From: Tilletia caries
Lineage: Eukaryota; Basidiomycota; Exobasidiomycetes; Tilletiales; Tilletiaceae
Direction: 5' to 3'
Length of the DNA: 64,000 bases
Assembly: GCA_032718865.1 (NCBI GenBank)
Contig: JALUTQ010000046.1
Coordinates: forward strand, 1,860,001-1,924,000
Shown piece after piece: positions 34,217 to 43,222 of the stretch (position 1 is its first letter; each line of letters starts with the position of its first letter). Made by a program: the position numbers and the translations under genes. The notes under the pieces were generated by a model. The model had not been told where the DNA came from. It saw nothing but the letters and a program-made list of their open reading frames with translations, and ran no database searches.

Positions 34217-35474
34217 CTATTGTTGAGCCTGCTGCTGCTGTGCCTGCTGTTGCTTTGCCGAGGACTCCTTGAGCGCGAGCAGTTGCTTCGATCGGAAGGC
34301 CTCGTAGTGGATCTGGGCAGTGGTCTCAATGAGGTCTTGCAGGTGAGTTCTGTGCGCGTAGATGGAGATCAGAAGTCAGTCAGTCAGTAACGAGTCCCGC
34401 TATCAAATGATATAGCCTATCAAGGCAGTAAAGCGGAGAAGACGCACCGAGTGAGGAAGTTGCGCAGGTACACAAACTCGCAGTGGTTCTCGTTCTCCAC
34501 ATTGATCACCCCGTACCGGTTCTTACGCCCCCGAACCGCCTTGCCCTCAATGACCACATTGCGCTCCGATCCCACGACCGCAAAGGGGATCAGGCTCCGG
34601 ATCCGCTCGTTCAGCTCGAGCTCCTCCTCCTCGTACTCCTCCGAGTCGAAGGGGTACAGCCGGATGTTGTGGTACTTCATCTCGGCACGGATCCGCTCCT
34701 TGAAGACGGTGCGCTCGTCCATGGTGAGCGAGTCGGACTTGGCGATCACGGGTACGACGTTGACTACGTCTGAGAGCTTCTTCATCACCGTCACGTCGAT
34801 TGGTCGCAGGCCGTGGCCGGTGCTGGTAGACGCGTCAATCACGGGGCGAAGGGAGGCAGAGAGGGAGACGCAGGGAGGGAGAGATGCAGAGAGGGAGAAA
34901 CACAGAAGGAGAGAAGAGCGTGAGTCAGGCCGTCATTGTATGCGCATACACCCCCGCATGTAGCCGCATACATGCGCATGTATGCACACATCCACGCGCG
35001 TTTCAGACGCAAGACTCACGGGTTGATGAAGAACAGGCAGCAGTGGATGCGGGTGTCGGTGATGTACCGCTCGCGCATCGCAGTGAGCTCCTTGCGCAGG
35101 TAGGCCGAGTGCTGGTCCTTGATGTACTTGATGATCGGGTCCCAGCATCCCTCGTTGTTGACCTGGTCGCCGTACCCGGGCGTGTCGACGATGTTGAGCC
35201 GGAGCCGGACCCCGTTCTCGACAATCACATGGCCGACGGGGTGGATCTCGGTCGTCGCGCGCGGGGTCTCGTACGCCTCGAGGCGGCCCTTGGAGTCGAT
35301 GAGGTGGGAGGCGAAGAGGGTGTTGATGAGGGTGCTCTTGCCGAGGCCCGTCTGGCCGACGGTGATGATGTTGAAGCTGAAGCCGCGCTTGAGGAGCTTG
35401 CTCTCGATCTGCCTCGTGATGGAGTCGAAGCCGACGTACGAGTGCAGCGGGGTGAAGTCTTCGGCGGTCGCCAT
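34217..35474 (-). CDS. CDC10: Cdc10-type septin, copy 1
   Basis: Exons 35474-35020, 34822-34448 and 34349-34217 give 320 residues. Septins are GTP-binding proteins that polymerise into filaments at the bud neck and septa. Visible motifs: polybasic and start region (ITRQIESKLLKRGFSFNI), G1 VGQTGLGKSTL, G3 VDTPGYGD, G4 AKSD, the septin unique element near NRYGVINVENENHCEFVYL, and an HLQDLIETTAQIHYEAFRS end. The lack of a long C-terminal coiled coil, replaced by a short Gln-rich tail, and the N-terminal sequence point to the Cdc10 group. It is the inverted twin of the gene at 46197-47463; the proteins are identical up to the last residues, where this copy stops with TAG after AQQ. Confidence 0.88.
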
Positions 35475-35977
35475 TGTCGGGAGAGTGCGATGTGATGAGG
35501 CGGGGAAGGCGAGGGCTGGGAAATCGGCTCGTGTCGCTGTGAGAGAGAGGGAAAGAAACGCGGGCGCGGGAGGCTGTCTATGCGCAGGTCGTGCTCGTCG
35601 CTGTTCGCTGGCTGGCTGGCTGGGAGAATAGGAAGGCAACGTCGAGGTGACGAGCAGCTCAGAGCGGTGCTGCTGGGGAAGAAGGTCGCTGGCAACCCAC
35701 GCAGTATCGGCCCGACAACGGCCGATAAGTTCCCTTAACTTTAGAAAAACTCCGTAAATTGCCCCCCGCAAATTCCGATCGTCACATGGCGACTGGCGAG
35801 GCATTTTGTGCTCACAAACATGGGAAAATTGTACCGCACGCCATTAAACCCTCCGAGGCAAACTCCCTCCGCACCCTCAGGCTTTCAACCATCATCCACG
35901 ACCACCATCACCTCAACAACGTTTGCCGTAACAAACGCAAACTTTTTCGGTGTCCAAGCAAGGCGAGTTTGACGAAA
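34220..35977. repeat. Left arm of inverted septin duplication
   Basis: 1758 bases that match the reverse complement of 45694-47451 with no length difference. Differences noticed are a synonymous change at 34753 and one base near 35970. It covers the whole gene except its last codon(s), plus about 500 bases of promoter. Both ends of the identity are sharp. Confidence 0.95.
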
Positions 35978-36459
35978 TGGTCCGCACCTTAAGAACACCA
36001 AAAGGCCTCGGGCTTTCTCAAAGCTGTCACCCGCCTCAACAATGCCCGTCCCAATTGCGACGATTGGATCGCATGGTGGATCCGATGCGACATTGCCTTT
36101 TTGATCTTCCCCTGCGCAGTCAGAATGTCCGACGACTGACGAGCGATTCAACCATGAACCAGCTTTCGACTTCCGTATGCCACATCCACGCTGGAAAACA
36201 CGCCCTTCTTCTACTATCTCTGCTTCGAAAAGGGGATGGACTCGTTGGGAGGATGGAGTGCCTGCAGAGTGCAGAAGCTGGCAGGTTGTTGAAGGACGAT
36301 AGCAACGCAGAGGACAAGGTGTTTTTTATCCAAGAGTCAAGACACGTCTAGTCACAACCAGCGGATCGACAGGCTATGGGTGAATGAGTGAAAATGGACC
36401 GTGAAGGCGTGAATAAGTACAAAAAATGGTTCGAATAATTGGAGAGCGTAGGCGTAATC
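35978..36459. other. Sequence between septin promoter and LTR retrotransposon
   Basis: 482 bases without a supported gene. The last five bases (TAATC, 36455-36459) are the left target duplication of the retrotransposon. Confidence 0.5.
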
Positions 36460-37064
36460 TATCACGAACCAGACTCTCGAGGTCGAAGAGAGAGGGAGTG
36501 AGAGATAGGAAGGGTGTGTGAAGCTGGAAGCGAGAGAGAGAAGAAAGAAGAGAGAGGCCTCGTAGGTCGTGCGGAGGGACGAAGGCGAAGAGTAGAGTAG
36601 AGGTGTCTGAGACACGAGGGAGGAGTGAGGAGTGGTGTCGGAAGCGGTACGACGAGGGACGCGAGAGTCGGTGAAGATCAAAGGCAAAGAAGAGGTTGAA
36701 TCACTTGAAGTCTTGGAGATTGCAAGAGGGGAATGAAGAGGTGTGATAAAACGATAGTCGCTTGGGGGATTCTAAGTACAGACAGAGAGAAGTGGGCTGG
36801 TACTTATAGAGAGCTGGAATGCCCAAGCGGAAGGTGAGAAAGAGAAGTGTTGGGAAGGTTCGAGAAGTCAGGATGGGGAAGAAGGCAGTATATCTGTGTG
36901 AGGGTCGAGGCCGAGGCCGAGGCCCTGTTTTGTTGGGGAAAGCTAAAGAAGAAGAGAAGTCGAGCGTGAGAGATAAGGTGGCTTACGTCCGAGGACGGTG
37001 CCGAGGACGGAAGCGAAGAAGAAATGTGTCCTGGAGTCTGTGGTCTTCGGTCAGGGTCGTGACA
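36460..37064 (-). repeat. 3' LTR of the Ty3-type element
   Basis: 605 bases, about 99 percent identical to 44327-44932. It ends in short inverted sequences TGTCACGA/TCGTGATA. Confidence 0.93.
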
Positions 37065-37080
37065 GTACCCCCCGTTTAAG
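37065..37080 (-). other. Polypurine tract of the retrotransposon
   Basis: On the minus strand CTTAAACGGGGGGTAC directly abuts the 3' LTR, where second-strand priming occurs in LTR elements. It overlaps the stop codon of the last reading frame. Confidence 0.6.
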
Positions 37081-37861
37081 GGCGAGCTCCCGCGAGCCGA
37101 TCGTAGGCTTGAGAGATGTGGACAGAGATGTCGAGGGGCAGGATGATGCGAGCAGAGGTATCGTCGGAGTCCATGGCCATGCCTGGGGCGAGAAGAAAAA
37201 TGATGAGGTCGTCGAGAAGATCAAGGCCGTGGACGACGTCGTTGAGGGAAAGGTTTGGACCCAGCTGCATGGAAGGGGCTGAGCGGGACGAGTCGAAGAT
37301 GAGACGGTGTCCGATGATCTGCGTCTCGGTGTCGGTGCATAAGGCAGCACCGCCAATAACAGGCCCTTGAACCAGGCCGGCGGCGGTGATGTGAAGGTGT
37401 TGTAAGGAATGAGCCGTGAGAGACGCGGCCGGGGAAGAGACGGGGAGAAGAGAGCGCGGAGTAGATGGAAGGCGCGTGGTGATCGTGGTGATGGTGTTCT
37501 CGACGTCGACGGGTCGCAGGAAACGACGAACGTCGAGGATGCTGCGTGGAAGATAGGGCATCGGAACTGGATTGTGGAAGGCGTTGAGACTCAGGACAGA
37601 GTTGCTGCCGTCGTTGATCGCGGACAAGGTCCAAGCCCAAGGGTCGCAGGGGGAGTTGAGGATGGTGGAGACATTGGTGAGCATGTCCGCCGGCGGGAAG
37701 CTGATGAGGTTGCCATTTATGGCATAGTTGATTAAGGCAGAACCGAGGTCACGATTGCGGGTTGTGCCAGCGACGGAATGCCACATGCGTACAATGTCAC
37801 CGTTGGTGTAAACGGGGACGATGTCACGGTCGGAGGCGGCGATGGAAGAAGGCGAAAGCAT
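37076..37861 (-). CDS. Additional retrotransposon reading frame of unknown function (261 aa)
   Basis: An intact ATG-to-TAA frame between integrase and the 3' LTR, ending at the polypurine tract. No known domain, signal peptide or membrane helix was recognised; there is a Thr/Ser/Pro-rich central part (TITTRLPSTPRSLLPVSSP). Its position matches that of env-like or accessory frames in some elements, but nothing in the sequence shows an envelope protein. It could be a captured host sequence. Confidence 0.6.
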   Translation of the reverse strand: MLSPSSIAASDRDIVPVYTNGDIVRMWHSVAGTTRNRDLGSALINYAINGNLISFPPADMLTNVSTILNSPCDPWAWTLSAINDGSNSVLSLNAFHNPVPMPYLPRSILDVRRFLRPVDVENTITTITTRLPSTPRSLLPVSSPAASLTAHSLQHLHITAAGLVQGPVIGGAALCTDTETQIIGHRLIFDSSRSAPSMQLGPNLSLNDVVHGLDLLDDLIIFLLAPGMAMDSDDTSARIILPLDISVHISQAYDRLAGARP

Positions 37862-38174
37862 GGTGGGTGCTGTGTGAACGGTGGGTTGGGAAAAAAAATG
37901 TGTAGGTGATGGGTTGGAAAAAAAAGGAAGATGAGATGCGGAGGGAGAAAAAAATAAGGTGAGGAAGTAGAAGGGATGAAGAAGTCGTAAAGATTTTTTT
38001 TCTTGTTGTTGTTTGGTGTGGGAAATTCTGAAGAGAGCGCGAAAGGATTTTGTTTCGGCCGAGAAAAGGGGATAGAGGATGTGGAGAGAGACAGAAAGGT
38101 AGAGAGGAGGAAGGAAGAACGGATAGTGAAGGCGAGGAGGGACTAAAGAGAAACAGAGGAAATGGATCTCCTAC

Positions 38175-39643
38175 TCAGGCCTCCTCCATTGCGTTCATCA
38201 GGAAAGCGGAGGTCTCGAGAGCCACAAGAACGCGGAAACGGGTGCCGCGGGTACGCTTGTTCATGAGGCTGCCGGTAATGAGGACTTGAGCCTTGCAGTC
38301 GGAGACCGTGGAGAGGTAGGCTAAGGATGGGCGCGGAGTAAGCCCCGGAGTGGGTTTCCCGGAGTTCCCCGACTAGTCGGGGCCTCACTCCGGGGGAGTA
38401 CGGAGTACGGAGTACATTTTCGAGGATTTACTCCCGCTGATTGGATTCTGCAGGAGTACGGAGCGCAAGCCTGTCATGTCCCCGGAGTACGGAGTACGGC
38501 AAGGCCTGGAGCTAACTTTTCGCCGGAGTACGGAGTGACTAGCTCGAATGCCAGACGGAGTGCGGAGTTCCCCCCGAAACTCCGGGGCGCTCCGGGGCCT
38601 TGCCTTTTTTTCAAAAATCAGGTCGCAATTTTTGAAAATTTCAGTCAGAAATGGGCATATTTTTGCTCTGATTTTTCAAAAAAAATTTGACAAAATTCCT
38701 TTTCGGATTTCTCATTTGGGGTTCATATTGTGTGTTGTTGAGCTCTACGACCGCCAACGATGATTCTGCCAAACAAAAACATGGATGGAAGAGCGGCAAT
38801 CAATGTAAGGATCCACATTTCTCAAGTTTTGTAGGACCTCTGCGAACTTTCCCCGGAGTACGGAGTTTCGGGGGAGTAGTCGCGCTCCGTCACCCCGGAG
38901 TACGGAGTGGACTTTGAAATTTTACTAAATTTAGCCGGAGTACGGAGCTGGCGCAATGAGATGGGGGGATTTTGTGCGGAGTACGGAGTGGAGTTGGGGC
39001 GACTGCCTAAAAATGAGCGGAGTACGGAGCGCGAAAAAGCATGCCAAAATCAGCCGGAGTCAGCCGGAGTAGGGGCCCCGGAGTACGGAGCACTCCGGGG
39101 CCCTCCGCGCCCATCCTTAAGGTAGGCCATGGGGTCGGAGGAAGTCCAACGGCCGTATCCCATGTCGCGGGCGAGGGTACCCCATTCGAGGACGAGAATC
39201 GTGCCTTGAATGACGAAGCGGATGTCACGATCCATGGGGGCGAGGATAGTACCGGCGCGAAGGACGTGAAGTCCGTAGTTTCGAACGGAAGAGACACCGG
39301 TGGGGAGGAGGAACATCCCGGCGCTGAAGATGTCGAAGAATTTCTCGGCCCAAATGTCGAACTTGCCCGCCGTCGTAAGGTGTTTGCGACGGGCGTCGAG
39401 GTTGAAGGTCTCGATGGTGGTGTCGAGCTGGAATTGGTTGGAAATCCACGTCCAGTCGGTGTCGGAGCGGAAGATGTCCTTTGGGTCCTGAAGGGACGAC
39501 GTGGTGGGGAAGCGAGGCTTGCAGTCCTCGATCGCAAAGGTGAGGAGGTCTCCGATGACCGACTTGGAGGGCGTGGTATCTGGCATGCGGGTCCACAAAG
39601 CCCAGAGGTGCGTAATGGGTTCGTTGTCGAAGATGCTGTGCAT
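38175..39643 (-). pseudogene. Retrotransposon accessory reading frame broken by a hAT-like insertion
   Basis: A frame continuous with pol begins MHSIFDNEPITH near 39643 and runs through FDIWAEKFFDIFSAGMF and VIQGTILVLEWGTLARDMG. The 798-base miniature element 38322-39119 and its 8-base duplication then interrupt it. The frame resumes on the far side and stops at 38175. The insertion is not a multiple of three and introduces a new stop at about 39050. Without the insertion the part from 39643 would be about 220 codons. No domain recognised. It may be a C-terminal extension of Pol rather than a separate protein. Confidence 0.65.
38322..39119. mobile_element. hAT-like miniature transposon (MITE) inside the LTR element
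   Basis: 798 bases with perfect 17-base inverted repeats TAAGGATGGGCGCGGAG (38322-38338 and 39103-39119), flanked by the 8-base target duplication AGGTAGGC (38314-38321 and 39120-39127). An 8-base duplication is characteristic of hAT transposons. The interior is packed with about a dozen copies of CGGAGTACGGAGT-like words, mostly in one direction, and has an A/T-rich core near 38610-38720. No transposase frame. It must have inserted after the LTR element. Confidence 0.88.
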
Positions 39644-42600
39644 GTTGAGGTTGAGAGGTTGAAGACGTATGTGTGTTGTGATGAGGAGTGAGAGACGGAG
39701 GTGTCTTGGGTTGTGGTGGTTCGGAAGAAAAAGTGGAGTGGCAACTGGATCGCGTTTTATAGTGTGGGGAATGTGGGAATGTTGCGTTGGGAAGTGGAGG
39801 TGTGTGCTGAAAAGTGCGTCCGGAAGTGTGTTGGATTTGTGGGATTCCAGGAGGCTGACGTGGAATACGTTGTGAATTCTCATGGAGGAGGGGAGTTCGA
39901 GTCGATAGGCATACGAAGAAATGCAGGCAATAATCTTGAATGGACCCAGAAATCTGTTGTCGAGTTTGGCCGTGGGTCTTTTGCTACGGATGTGTTTGGC
40001 TGAGAGCATGACGAGCTCTCCGACGGAAAATACAGGTGCTTGCAGGTGCTTTCTGTCGTAGGCAGTCTTGCTGGTCTCGTTTGCTTCCGCAATTTGGTCT
40101 CGGAGGTGTTGATGTAAATGACCAAGAAGAGTGACAAGGTCGTTGGCTTGAGGATGGGCGGCAGGGTTGTCTGCAGCTGTTGTGGGGGTGATATCGAAGG
40201 AAGGGTTGAAACCTTTGTTGGCGAAGAAAGGAGACACGCTGGTAGTGCTGTGCTCGGTGTTGTTGTAGGTGAACTCAGCGAGAGGTAGGAGATCTGCCCA
40301 GTCGTCTTGCTGATAGCTTGTGTAGAGACGGAGATATTGCTCGAGGTTCTGATTGACGCGCTCGGTTTGTCCGTCCGTTTGAGGGTGGTAGGCAGTGCTG
40401 AGGGACTGTTCAATGTTGAGAAGCTGGCACAGGGAGCGCCAGAAGGAAGACGTGAACTCGGATCCTCGGTCCGAGACGATGTTGCTTGGGAGACTGTGTT
40501 TGGAGAAGACGTGATGAAGGTAAAGCTTAGACAGTTCCGGGGCCGTCAAGGTAGAATGTGTGGGAATGAACAAGGACATCTTGGTGAGACGTTCCACAAT
40601 TACCAGGATGGTATCAAAACCGTTGCTAGGAGGGAGTCCTTCAATCAGGTCCATGGATATGTCTGTCCAGGGTCGTTTGGCAATCGGAAGAGACTTGAGC
40701 AAGCCGTAAGGTTTGTGGCGAGGGACTTTGGTTCGGGCGCAAGGATCACATGAGTCGACATAGTCTTCGACCATGTTGCGCATGGAAGGCCAGAAGTAAT
40801 CTCGGCGCAAAAGGGAGAGAGTCTTGCGACGTCCGGGGTGACCAGCTAGTGGATGATCGTGACGAGACTTGATGACTTCGACACGGATGGGTTCAGGGAC
40901 GTAGATGCGTTGCTTGTGGAGTATCAAGCCTTGATCGTTGACAGAGTAGTCTTTGGTTGGCGTGCTGAGGAGCTTCTGGGCAAGTGAGTCCTCCGTGTAT
41001 GCGTCCTTGATGCGCATCTGGAGATCGATGTTGGGTTCAACGACGAAGGTTGCTCGGGCCACGACGGGAGCGTCGTCGAAGTTGTGTTTGCCTTTAGGGA
41101 GAAGGGTAATGTGGTTGTGAGGATTGTTTTCTGCGAAATGATGTGCGGCGGTTCCAGGGTGATAATCTGGACGTCGTGTCAGAGCATCAGGTTTCCCTCC
41201 TTGATGACCAGGGCGATAGATGATCTTGAAGTCGTACTCCGTGAGCTTCATGGACCAACGGGCTTGCCGTCGGTTAAGGAGCTTGGAGGTGGTAAAATAT
41301 TCAAGGTTCTTGTGGTCAGTGAAGATGGTCACCGTATGTCGAGGGTCTTGAAGTAGGTGTCTCCATTCCTGGAGAGTGTCGACGATAGCGAGCATCTCTT
41401 TGTCATGAATCTCGTAGTTGAGCTCGGCGGGATCCATCTTGCGGGAGCGATACGCTACGGGTCGGAGTCTACCATTCTCGTCGGGCTGGGAGGCCACGGC
41501 GGCGATAGCGTAGTCCGAAGCGTAGGTTTCCACAGTGATGGGCTTGCTAGGGTCGAAGTGTTGGAGCACTGGAGCGGAGGTGAAAGCCGTCTTGAGGGAG
41601 TCGAAAGCAGTTTGGCAACCTTCGTTCCAGGCCCAGGGAGTGTCTTTGCGGAGTAGGGCCGTAAGAGGCGCAACTATTTCGGAGTATCGCCAGATGAATC
41701 GGCGATAGAAGTTGGCGAAGCCCAGGAAAGATTGGAGTTGCTTGACCGATTTGGGAGCAGGCCACGAAAGGACCGAGTTGACTTTGTCCATGACCATGGT
41801 GACGCCGTCCTTCGAGAGGCGGTATCCCAAGAACTCGACAGAGTCTCGGGAGAACTCGCATTTCTCGGCTTTGGCGAATAGCTTGGTGGAACGCAGTCGT
41901 TCAAGTACCTTCTTGACGTGGTGTTCGTGCTCGTGGGCGGTCTTGGAGAAGATGAGGATATCATCGAGGTAGATGACGATGAAGACATCAACCATGTTGC
42001 GGAAGATGTCATTCATGAAACGTTGGAATGAGGAAGGAGCGTTGCAGAGACCGAATGGCATGACGAGGTATTCATAGCTGCCGTATCGGGTTCGGAAGCA
42101 TGTCTTCCATTCTTCGCCTTCAGAAATGCGAAGAAGATTATATGCTCCACGAAGGTCGATCTTGGAGAAGATGGTCGAGCCTCGGATGCGATCCAGAAGA
42201 TCATCGATCTTGGGAATTGCGTAACGATCCTTGATGGTGATGTTGTTGATGCCGCGGTAATCCACACACATGCGGAATGTGCCGTCGGGCTTAGGGACGA
42301 AGAGGACTGGCGCACCAGCCGGGGAGGAAGAGGGTCGGATGAACCCTTTGTCGAGGTTCTCCTTGAGGTAGTTTCGGAGTTCTTGGTGTTCTCCCTCTGA
42401 GAGAGAGTAGATGGGTCCGAAGGGGGGAGTTGTGTTTGGTTGCATGGGGATCTTGTGATCATAGGAGCGGTGGTCGGGCAGAAGATCGGCTGAAGACTTC
42501 CGGAAGACATCGACGTAGTCGTGGTAAGGTTCCGGAAGGTTCGCTCGGATCGAGCTGTCCTCTGTGGTGGAGAGTTGGCGAGCATGTTCCGGCGGAACAG

Positions 42601-43222
42601 AAAGGCTCGGGAAGGTTGACGAATTGTCGAAGATCTCGCGGCGTTGGCTCGCGGATAAAGAGACCTCTGGAAGGTCTGAGTTGGGTGAAGAGTTCGAAGA
42701 GGTGGAGAGTCCTGAGGACAGAGTAGTCGGCGAGGCGACTGAGTAGGTGAGCCGGAGGCGGCTGAAGTCGAGAGTAGCGACGCAGTCCTTGAACCATGGG
42801 AGGCCGAGAAACAGGTGGTGGGAGCGAAGAGGAGTCACATAGAATGTGACCTGGTGTTGTGGCCCGGAAGAGACCGCAATTTGAAGAGTGGTGGTATGAG
42901 TGATGAACTCTGTGCCAAAGCTGCCATCGGCGTAAATGACCGGGGTCGGCTTGACTAGAGCCTTGAGGGGGAGAGAATGTCGGTGTGAAAACTCGACATC
43001 GACGTAGTTGCGGGTAGCGGCGGTATCCAAGAGGGTATTCGCCGGAGAAGGGTTGAAAGAAGGAGAAGAAACTTGAATCGAAGGGGAGTCTTGAACGATA
43101 TTGAACAGTGAAGTGAAGGAAGTGAGACTGGACGTTCTGATTTGATTTGCGGCCGCGAAGGTGATGGTTTGAGAAGCGCTGCAGTCCGAGGGCGGCCTAG
43201 GTGGGTTCGAACTGCGGCTCAG
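39050..43222 (-). CDS. pol: Retrotransposon Pol polyprotein (protease, RT, RNase H, integrase)
   Basis: Open from a point overlapping the gag stop at 43222 to a stop within the hAT insertion at 39050, about 1390 codons. Domains in order: aspartic protease with LLDTAATRN active site (near 43035) and FLGLPWF; reverse transcriptase with FRMCVDYRGIN, FSKIDLRGAYN, MPFGLCNAPSSFQRFMN and the catalytic YLDD box (near 41970); RNase H (ETYASDYAIAAV, IHDKEMLAIV, FTDHKNLEYF); integrase zinc finger (HPLAGHPGR...CDPCART) and DDE core (WTDISMDLIEGLP, VSDRGSEFTSSFWR, YHPQTDGQTERVNQ); then a GPFKII...VFHVSLLE tail. Catalytic residues look intact, so the enzyme part is potentially active. There is no ATG at its start; it is in the -1 frame relative to gag. 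Confidence 0.93.
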   Translation of the reverse strand: MSRSSNPPRPPSDCSASQTITFAAANQIRTSSLTSFTSLFNIVQDSPSIQVSSPSFNPSPANTLLDTAATRNYVDVEFSHRHSLPLKALVKPTPVIYADGSFGTEFITHTTTLQIAVSSGPQHQVTFYVTPLRSHHLFLGLPWFKDCVATLDFSRLRLTYSVASPTTLSSGLSTSSNSSPNSDLPEVSLSASQRREIFDNSSTFPSLSVPPEHARQLSTTEDSSIRANLPEPYHDYVDVFRKSSADLLPDHRSYDHKIPMQPNTTPPFGPIYSLSEGEHQELRNYLKENLDKGFIRPSSSPAGAPVLFVPKPDGTFRMCVDYRGINNITIKDRYAIPKIDDLLDRIRGSTIFSKIDLRGAYNLLRISEGEEWKTCFRTRYGSYEYLVMPFGLCNAPSSFQRFMNDIFRNMVDVFIVIYLDDILIFSKTAHEHEHHVKKVLERLRSTKLFAKAEKCEFSRDSVEFLGYRLSKDGVTMVMDKVNSVLSWPAPKSVKQLQSFLGFANFYRRFIWRYSEIVAPLTALLRKDTPWAWNEGCQTAFDSLKTAFTSAPVLQHFDPSKPITVETYASDYAIAAVASQPDENGRLRPVAYRSRKMDPAELNYEIHDKEMLAIVDTLQEWRHLLQDPRHTVTIFTDHKNLEYFTTSKLLNRRQARWSMKLTEYDFKIIYRPGHQGGKPDALTRRPDYHPGTAAHHFAENNPHNHITLLPKGKHNFDDAPVVARATFVVEPNIDLQMRIKDAYTEDSLAQKLLSTPTKDYSVNDQGLILHKQRIYVPEPIRVEVIKSRHDHPLAGHPGRRKTLSLLRRDYFWPSMRNMVEDYVDSCDPCARTKVPRHKPYGLLKSLPIAKRPWTDISMDLIEGLPPSNGFDTILVIVERLTKMSLFIPTHSTLTAPELSKLYLHHVFSKHSLPSNIVSDRGSEFTSSFWRSLCQLLNIEQSLSTAYHPQTDGQTERVNQNLEQYLRLYTSYQQDDWADLLPLAEFTYNNTEHSTTSVSPFFANKGFNPSFDITPTTAADNPAAHPQANDLVTLLGHLHQHLRDQIAEANETSKTAYDRKHLQAPVFSVGELVMLSAKHIRSKRPTAKLDNRFLGPFKIIACISSYAYRLELPSSMRIHNVFHVSLLESHKSNTLPDALFSTHLHFPTQHSHIPHTIKRDPVATPLFLPNHHNPRHLRLSLLITTHIRLQPLNLNMHSIFDNEPITHLWALWTRMPDTTPSKSVIGDLLTFAIEDCKPRFPTTSSLQDPKDIFRSDTDWTWISNQFQLDTTIETFNLDARRKHLTTAGKFDIWAEKFFDIFSAGMFLLPTGVSSVRNYGLHVLRAGTILAPMDRDIRFVIQGTILVLEWGTLARDMGYGRWTSSDPMAYLKDGRGGPRSAPYSGAPTPADSG

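Noticed and set aside
38322..39119. CRISPR-like array because of regularly repeated CGGAGTACGGAGT words
   Set aside because: Spacers are irregular and short, the context is eukaryotic, and the stretch is bounded by inverted repeats with an 8-base target duplication.
39041..39691. Plus-strand frame of 216 codons across the hAT boundary and integrase end
   Set aside because: Antisense of Pol and of the inserted element; Gly/Glu/Val-rich shadow sequence.
39050..40100. Chromodomain expected at the C terminus of a fungal Ty3-type integrase
   Set aside because: After VFHVSLLE the sequence lacks the aromatic chromodomain pattern; a different reading frame follows.
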